NCBI GenBank assembly: GCA_963829955.1
Contig: CAWHKS010000017.1
Coordinates: forward strand, 124,001 to 188,000
Source of the DNA: DASTFY01 sp963829955
GTDB taxonomy: Bacteria > Actinomycetota > Acidimicrobiia > Acidimicrobiales > Ilumatobacteraceae
Direction: 5' to 3'
Length of the DNA stretch: 64,000 nucleotides
In this document: one piece after another, positions 58,781 to 64,000 of the stretch
Numbering within the stretch: position 1 is the stretch's first letter
Layout: each line of letters starts with the position of its first letter
Translations under genes and position numbers: made by a program
Notes under the pieces: model-generated
The model's database searches: none
The model's input: the letters and a program-made list of their open reading frames with translations, nothing else
Told to the model about the DNA's origin: nothing

Positions 58781-59410
58781 TCACGTAGCGGCGGGGGCGT
58801 TGCCGGCGCGGAGCTCACGGACGATGGTGTCGATCACCCACGCCACTACCGCGCCCGACTCGATCCCGGGCACGCCGAACTCCTCCCGCATCCGCAGCCA
58901 CGCCTGCGTCGACACCAGGCAGCGGATCACGGCCGCGATGCGGAGCTGCTCGCGCTCACCGAGCTCGGGCAGTTCCTTCGCCAGCAACTTGCGCATCTCG
59001 CGCGTGTTGGTGCGCGTCCCGGCGGCGAAGCGGCGCGGATCGGCGTTGAACACCGCTTCGGCCCGAGCGGTCACGTAGTGCTCGTCGAGGAGCTCCATGA
59101 GGCGACGGCTGGTGGGAGCGAGGGCGTCGAGACCGTCCACTGCGAACGATGGTGCGACGCCGTCGAGCTGAGGCAGCCGTTGCGTCAACCCCTCCAGCAG
59201 CGCCTCTCGATCGGGGAAGTGGCGATACACCGTGCGCTCTGATACATCGGCTTCCGCGGCGATGGCGCGCGTCGTCACCTCGTCGGCGCGTCGATCGCCG
59301 AGCAAAGTGGTGACGGCGTCGAGGATGAGCTCTCGAGTCTGGGCCACCTGACGTTCGCGCAACGTCGAGGTGTAGGGCTTGCGCTCGGATCGGTTTGGCG
59401 CCTCGCTCAT
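58781..59410 (-). CDS. TetR/AcrR-family regulator
   Basis: 209 residues. HTH at about 22-65: ETRELILDAVTTLLGDRRADEVTTRAIAAEADVSERTVYRHFPDREALLEGL (first residue read as QTRELIL). The C-terminal ligand domain is typical in length. It is divergent from the PEP-utilizing gene with 136 bp between, in which the imperfect inverted repeat at 59470-59492 is a likely operator. Probably an autoregulated repressor of that gene. Confidence 0.9.
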   Translation of the reverse strand: MSEAPNRSERKPYTSTLRERQVAQTRELILDAVTTLLGDRRADEVTTRAIAAEADVSERTVYRHFPDREALLEGLTQRLPQLDGVAPSFAVDGLDALAPTSRRLMELLDEHYVTARAEAVFNADPRRFAAGTRTNTREMRKLLAKELPELGEREQLRIAAVIRCLVSTQAWLRMREEFGVPGIESGAVVAWVIDTIVRELRAGNAPAAT

Positions 59411-59469
59411 CGATCCTCCACGACGATGCCGTCACGTCCATCTCGCCGCGCCCCATCTTGGCGGATCCG

Positions 59470-59492
59470 TATCATGATGGCAACATCTGATA
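59470..59492. promoter_or_regulatory. Imperfect inverted repeat, candidate TetR operator
   Basis: TATCA-T-GATG-GCAA-CATC-TGATA: two nested arms (5 and 4 bp) with one bulged T, midway between the TetR gene and the PEP-utilizing gene. Unusually AT-rich for this window. Confidence 0.5.
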
Positions 59493-59546
59493 TTGACAGC
59501 AGACCACTGACATGATTGAGTCGGTCACGAGGCCGAGGGGGGCACC

Positions 59547-61244
59547 ATGATCGACCGCACCACCCACACCGCACCGCCTACCGTGACGTTCGATCCGCCG
59601 GCGCCCGGGCAGTGGGAGCTCGAGACCGGCCACCACGGGCTGCGGCCGCTGTCTCCGTTCTTGCGCGACACCTATCAGCGCGCGTTCGAGGCAGGCATCG
59701 TCGAGCCGATGCAGCGCTACGGCCTGCCGCTCGTCACCGTGCAGGCCAAGTTCGTGCACGGCTGCCTGTACATGCGCCCGCTGGCCGTCGGCGAGAAGCC
59801 GGGTTCCACGCCCAAGGCACCGCCGCCGGCGTGGCTGATGAAGCTCATCGTTCGACTGCACCCCGAGCTGCGCCGGCGCGCCAAGACCGCCCAGCAGGCG
59901 TTCGCCGAGCGACGTTGGCGCGACGAGGTCGACCAGTGGTTCGACCGCGACAGGTCAGCGCAGCTGGCGGAGAACCTCGCGCTGCAGGCGGTGGAGCCCG
60001 GCGCGCTCGACGACGTCGAGCTCGCGGCACACGTCACGAACGCGCTCTCGCACTTCGAACGATCGGCACGCAGGAACCTGGCGACACACGGCGGCGACCT
60101 GGTGCCCACCGGCGACCTGCTGGCGCACTGCGAGCGGTGGGGAATCAGTGCCAACGAGGCGGCCGGCCTGCTCACCGGCAGCTCACCGGCAACGGTGGAG
60201 ACGGCCGTGATGCTCAGCCCGGTCGCCAGCGCGATCCGCCACAGCGGAGCGCCGGTGGCCTCACTCGAGACGGTCGAGGACGTGCGAGCACTCGGTCCCG
60301 ACGCCCGAGCCGCCGTCGACGCCTGGCTCGAGCAGCACATGTGGCGCACGGTCACCAGCGACGACGTCGACCGGTCCACGCTTGCCGAGGTCCCCGCGCT
60401 CCAACTGGCGGCGCTGCTCGGCGCCGCCGAGGATCTCGACGTCGCCGAACCCGACGTCGCAGCCGTTCGTGCCCGCGTCCCGAGCGAGCACCGAGCGCTG
60501 TTCGACGAGTTGCTGGCCGAGGCTCGCTACGGACATCGCCAGCGAGACGACATCCGCGGCCTGTGCTGGAACTGGCCCTGCGGGCTGGTGCGGCGCGCCC
60601 TGCTGGAAGCCGGACGACGCCTGCACGCGGCCGGAGGAGTGCACGAGGTCGCGCACGTCGTCGAGCTGTTCCCCGACGAACTCGACCGCATGCTGCTCGC
60701 TCGCGTACGGCAAGGCGCCGAGGGACCATCTGCCGACGAGCTCGCCGAGCGTGCTGCCGAGCGGGACCGCATCGAGGCCACACCCCCGCCACGACTGCTC
60801 GGAGAGCCCGAGCAGGCACCCCCACTCGATGTGTTCCCGAAGGCGCTGGCTCGCGTCACCGCGGCGATCATGGCCAACCTCCGCGCCGACGTCACGCCCG
60901 CGCCACCCGCCGACGACGACTCATCCACCGTGAACGGGATCGGCATCGGCGACGCCACCTACTCCGGGCGGGCGTGCGTGGTGCGCGACCTGATGCTCGC
61001 CTTCGACCAGCTCCAGCCGGGCGACGTGCTGGTCGCGCCGTTCACCGGGCCGTCGGTGAACTCGTTGCTGCCCGTGATCGGCGCCCTCGTCGTGGAAGAA
61101 GGCGGAGCGCTGTGCCACTCCGCGATCGTCGCACGCGAGTTTGGTCTGGCAGCGGTGATCGGCGCCCACGGAGCGACCTCCCGCATCCCCCACGGCGCCC
61201 AGGTCGAGGTCGATCCCGCGCACGGCGCCGTCCACCTGCTCTGA
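59547..61244 (+). CDS. PEP-utilizing enzyme without ATP-grasp domain (rifampicin phosphotransferase-like)
   Basis: 565 residues, GAGGGGG ribosome binding site, ATG 59547. The middle part (about 25-420: WELETGHHGLRPLSPFLRDTYQRAFEAGI; later RDDIRGLCWNWPCGLVRRALLEAGRRL) resembles the linker region of PpsA/Rph-like proteins. The C-terminal mobile domain (about 455-565) has GGALCHSAIVAREFGLAAVIG with the phospho-His. The N-terminal ATP-binding domain of Rph and PpsA is missing from the gene and from its neighbours, so it either works with a separate partner or has another role. Its 3' part is duplicated at 47531. Confidence 0.85.
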   Translation: MIDRTTHTAPPTVTFDPPAPGQWELETGHHGLRPLSPFLRDTYQRAFEAGIVEPMQRYGLPLVTVQAKFVHGCLYMRPLAVGEKPGSTPKAPPPAWLMKLIVRLHPELRRRAKTAQQAFAERRWRDEVDQWFDRDRSAQLAENLALQAVEPGALDDVELAAHVTNALSHFERSARRNLATHGGDLVPTGDLLAHCERWGISANEAAGLLTGSSPATVETAVMLSPVASAIRHSGAPVASLETVEDVRALGPDARAAVDAWLEQHMWRTVTSDDVDRSTLAEVPALQLAALLGAAEDLDVAEPDVAAVRARVPSEHRALFDELLAEARYGHRQRDDIRGLCWNWPCGLVRRALLEAGRRLHAAGGVHEVAHVVELFPDELDRMLLARVRQGAEGPSADELAERAAERDRIEATPPPRLLGEPEQAPPLDVFPKALARVTAAIMANLRADVTPAPPADDDSSTVNGIGIGDATYSGRACVVRDLMLAFDQLQPGDVLVAPFTGPSVNSLLPVIGALVVEEGGALCHSAIVAREFGLAAVIGAHGATSRIPHGAQVEVDPAHGAVHLL

Positions 61245-61256
61245 CGCCACGACGCG
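60543..61256 (+). repeat. 714-bp direct repeat, copy B (parent copy)
   Basis: Matches 47537-48250; this copy lies within the intact gene and is presumed the source. Confidence 0.9.
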
Positions 61257-61404
61257 GGCTTCGGGCGTCCGCACCGACCCACATCGGTTCGACGATCGGC
61301 AGCAGCCGTTCGTCGGTACAAGGACTCACCGACGCACTCGCCGACGACATCAAGCGACAAGCGCTCAGCCGCCTGCGCTCTCGGGCCTGTTGAGTGTGGT
61401 GTCC

Positions 61405-61440
61405 GGCGTCCCAGCTGATCCGACGGTCAACTGGGACGCC
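61405..61440. terminator. Strong hairpin, probable bidirectional terminator
   Basis: GGCGTCCCAG (61405-61414) pairs perfectly with CTGGGACGCC (61431-61440) across a 16-nt loop. It lies between the convergent PEP-utilizing and DUF1772-like genes. No clear T-run, as is usual in high-GC actinobacteria. Confidence 0.7.
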
Positions 61441-61502
61441 GCTTGCTTGACGGGGGAGTGGGTGTATGGCCGTAGCAATCCGGATCCGATTGCGGGGCTC
61501 GC

Positions 61503-61988
61503 CTACAGGGAACCCAGGGCTACCAGGAACAGGGCTAACGCCGCCCAGGTCGTCACCATCTGGAGCCAGTTGATGTTGAAGTAGCGCTGCCGTCCCGCCT
61601 CCCAGTCCGCGGGCATGGCGGCGGGGTCCCAGGCCAGCATGACCTTGTAGTGCGGCGTCTTCCACACGTTCGAGACGATGATCACACCGACGACCGCGAT
61701 GCCCAGGCCGATCGCAGTGAGCACGAACGAGGTGGAGCCGCGATCGTCCCAGAGCAACACGAGCGCGACGATCGGCCCGAGGAACATCACGAGCGACCAC
61801 AGATAGTTGAACGCCTTTCCCAACCCATTGCCCGCGTATCGAAGGAACGCCTCCATGAAGTTCCGGAAGTCCCGGCCGTCCAAGGCGGCGAGCATCGGGC
61901 GCATGATCGTGCAGAGCATCCCCAAGAGGCCAGCTGCGAGGCCCGAGCAGAAACAGATCGCTGCGAGTGTCCACTTTTCGACCGTCAC
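61503..61988 (-). CDS. DUF1772-like membrane protein
   Basis: 161 residues from GTG 61988 with GAGAGGGG upstream. Four hydrophobic segments (about 7-30, 60-82, 86-106, 142-160). The pattern IMRPMLAALDGRDFRNFMEAFLRYAGN, then WKTPHYKVMLAWDPAAMPADWEAGRQRYFNINWLQMVTTWAALALF, matches DUF1772/anthrone-oxygenase-like small membrane proteins (NxxR/W...NxxQ). Function not known. The 283 bp upstream (61989-62271) hold no recognised gene. Confidence 0.75.
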   Translation of the reverse strand: MTVEKWTLAAICFCSGLAAGLLGMLCTIMRPMLAALDGRDFRNFMEAFLRYAGNGLGKAFNYLWSLVMFLGPIVALVLLWDDRGSTSFVLTAIGLGIAVVGVIIVSNVWKTPHYKVMLAWDPAAMPADWEAGRQRYFNINWLQMVTTWAALALFLVALGSL

Positions 61989-62271
61989 GACGAACCCCTC
62001 TCCACGCTCACGTCCGGGACTCGGTTCTTGATCACGACAACCTCCTCAGGTTGGTAAGCAGCGAAGAGCTCGGGTTGGAGCCCGGAACCGAGCTGCGCCG
62101 GCCGGGGCCAGGACGAGGCACTCGCGAGGATGGCGGCCTCCGCCGGCGAGTTCCCCACCACCTGAACCCCGCGCAGACAGCGCCCGGGCCGGTGCACCCG
62201 CTCCGAGGCCGGAGTGGATCCCGGCCGTGGAAAGCGTCCCCGCAACGTTACGAGGTGAGGCCGAGGGTGAC

Positions 62272-62658
62272 CTACCAAGGGGGGCTCTCCGGGCCGCGCC
62301 CCGTGTCGATGATCTCCCAGCTCTCCACCGCCTTCCCAGCGTAGAAACGCGTGAAGACCACCTCTGGCCACGCCGCTCGTTCACCGGTGGCCGCATCGGT
62401 ACCGCTGAACGTCAGGCGAACGGCGACCATGTCCTCTTCCCCGATCATCGACTCGATCGTCACTCGCACGTCGGGGAACTGTTCGTGCAGGCCCGCGAAG
62501 GCCCGCCTCATTCCCTCGCCACCGCGACCGATGCCCGGCGTTTTGGGGTGAAGCTCGTGCTCTTCAGCGAAGAGTTCGTAGGCCGCGTCCAGGTTCTTCT
62601 CGTTGATCACATGCTCCATGATTCGGCGCATGGCTGCCTTGTTCCCGGCGGCGTCCAC
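62272..62658 (-). CDS. SnoaL-like ester cyclase/polyketide cyclase-family protein
   Basis: 128 residues from GTG 62658 preceded by GAGGAGG. MRRIMEHVINEKNLDAAYELFAEEHELHPKTPGIGRGGEGMRRAFAGLHEQFPDVRVTIESMIGEEDMVAVRLTFSGT and WPEVVFTRFYAGKAVESWEIIDTGRG are standard SnoaL-like motifs (cone-shaped fold; helix, FPD, D-x-V/R-x-T). Substrate not predictable. Stand-alone. Confidence 0.85.
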   Translation of the reverse strand: MDAAGNKAAMRRIMEHVINEKNLDAAYELFAEEHELHPKTPGIGRGGEGMRRAFAGLHEQFPDVRVTIESMIGEEDMVAVRLTFSGTDAATGERAAWPEVVFTRFYAGKAVESWEIIDTGRGPESPPW

Positions 62659-62928
62659 TGAACAGCCTCCTCGTTCGAGCTTCCCGGTCCGCAGATGGTA
62701 CGGAGCACCGCGACCGGTCACGGACCCCGCGCAGAGCCGGCGTGAGCCCGGCCGTCTTCCTGACCGGCAGCGGGCCGGCGGCCCTTCCCTCGATGAACTG
62801 TCGCACGACGGGGTCGGCACGTTCCACGAACGCGCGCACGTCAACTACCCCTGCGGGGGTGCGAAGCTCCACCCCGTGAGGATTCATCGAAGCAGTCCGA
62901 GGAGGCGTGTGGGTGCGGGGTCTCTCAT

Positions 62929-64000
62929 GAGAGGGCGCCGGTCCGTGGCCGCGTTGGTCGCCGTCGCCCTCTTGGCGTCGGCGTGCAGCGACGATGACGA
63001 TGCGAGCACGACGGAGGCGCCCGCGGCGAGCGAGGTGGAGGACCTGGTGGCGGCGGCCGAGGCACGAGTCGAGCAGGCGGAGTCGGGTGTGGTCGATGCG
63101 CAGAGCGCGCTGGACGTGGCCGGCGAGCAGTTCTGCGTCGACGCTGAGGACTACATCGACGTGCTCGACCGGTACGGCAAGCTGTTCACCGATGATGCCG
63201 CCACCGTCGGCGACATCCAGACGCTCGGGGCCGACCTCGTCGAGCCGCGCGAGACGGTGGCGTCTTCGGTGAACGAGGTCGAGGAGGCGAAGACCGCCGT
63301 CGCCGCAGCTGGGCAGGAGCTCGCCGACGCCCAGGTCGCACTGGGGGAGGCGGTCGCCACTGCTTCGAGCGTGCCGATCAGCTCGACGGCTCCCGCAACC
63401 ACGACGACGACCACGCTCGTTCCTCCGGCCACGATCGAGCGCGTGCGGCAGGCCGAGGACGATCTCGCGCAAACCGGGGAGGGGATCACGGCGGCGACTC
63501 CACTGGCGGAGGCGACGGCGGAGTACAACTCGGCGGCGTTCGCGCTCCAGATTGCCTGGCTCAGGCTGTTCTACGATGCGGGCTGCCTCACCGACGAGCA
63601 GCAGGCTGAGGCTGTCGAGCAGGTGACGGCGTACACGACGATCTTGCAGACACAGCTGCAACAGGTCGGCTACTACGAGGGTCCCATCGACGGGATCTAT
63701 GGTCCGGCCACCGTCGATGCCGTGAAGAGGTTGCAGGCCGATAGCGACCTCCGCGAGACCGGGTTCGTCGACAGGGCCACCGCCCAGGTGCTCGACGACC
63801 TGTTGGCCGAGCTCGGCCTGCAGACGGCGGCCGCCGACCTGACCCACACCGCCGCGGTCCAGACCGTGCTCAGCTTGACCGGCTACTGGCAAGGCCCGAT
63901 CGACGGCGTATGGACCGACGAGCTGACCACCGCTCTCCAGGAGTTCCAGCGCGCGCTGGGCGTCGAACCCACCGGCGCCGTCGACGCGGCGACGCTGGCC
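62929..64000 (+). CDS. Lipoprotein with peptidoglycan-binding repeats (partial at right edge)
   Basis: From ATG 62929 (or GTG 62911, which follows GAGGAGG at a short 3-nt gap): MRGRRSVAALVAVALLASAC is a lipoprotein signal with lipobox ASAC. A helical coiled-coil-like region follows (EVEDLVAAAEARVEQAESGVVDAQSAL...), a Thr-rich linker (TTTTTT), and two PG_binding_1-type repeats: LQQVGYYEGPIDGIYGPATVDAVKRLQ and LSLTGYWQGPIDGVWTDELTTALQEFQ. The frame is still open at 64000. Probably an exported protein tethering cell envelope layers. Confidence 0.85.

Overview
The window looks like a stretch of chromosome from a high-GC actinobacterium, most plausibly a member of the Acidimicrobiia or a close relative. 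This rests on gene content: an actinobacterial lhr-nei pair, a DUF3052 gene, two F420-type oxidoreductases, many class III cyclase/STAND ATPase regulators, lipoproteins with Ser/Thr/Ala-rich linkers, and frequent GTG starts. Taxonomy is inference only.

Layout. 1-18.0 kb is a compact backbone with no broken genes: a partial lipoprotein, lhr helicase and nei glycosylase, an FtsX-type ABC exporter, a zinc-ribbon/cyclase/ATPase/TPR regulator, a nucleotidyltransferase, an ArsR-SRPBCC pair, a subtilase lipoprotein and a membrane protein. It ends in a complete tRNA-Arg(CCT) at 18048-18119.

18.1-51.8 kb is an accessory region. The 3' half of that tRNA recurs almost unchanged at 23498-23537, 30650-30692 and 51786-51832, and in diverged form at 33147-33188. 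The three close copies are flanked by short repeats of TTGYCCATCC that resemble integrase arm sites. I read this as three or four elements integrated in tandem at one tRNA gene. No intact integrase is present; only a C-terminal scrap survives at 45186-45380. Island I holds a frameshifted cyclase/ATPase/LuxR gene and a methyltransferase. Island II holds two histidine kinases with complementary defects, two response regulators and a TRAP-type binding lipoprotein. Island III holds a WS/DGAT acyltransferase, F420 enzymes and a sulfur cluster. The cluster has a CstR-like repressor, DUF302, a DsbA-like protein, an AhpD-like protein, a sulfide:quinone oxidoreductase-like flavoprotein, TusE/DsrC, DsrE and a cysteine desulfurase-like enzyme, with TACCCC-n-GGGGTA operators before three promoters. 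After it come CrcB, a gene graveyard, a PhoX protein, a truncated PEP-utilizing gene, an ArsR-SRPBCC pair and a DsrE-like gene with an in-frame TGA at a conserved Cys position followed by a bacterial SECIS-like hairpin. That gene is a candidate selenoprotein.

51.8-64 kb carries a very large Ser/Thr kinase/pseudo-cyclase/STAND/WD40 protein divergent from an FHA-HTH regulator, lipoproteins, a TetR regulator, the full-length PEP-utilizing enzyme whose 3' 714 bp are duplicated at 47.5 kb, and small accessory genes. Nearly all frameshifts in the window lie in or near the islands.
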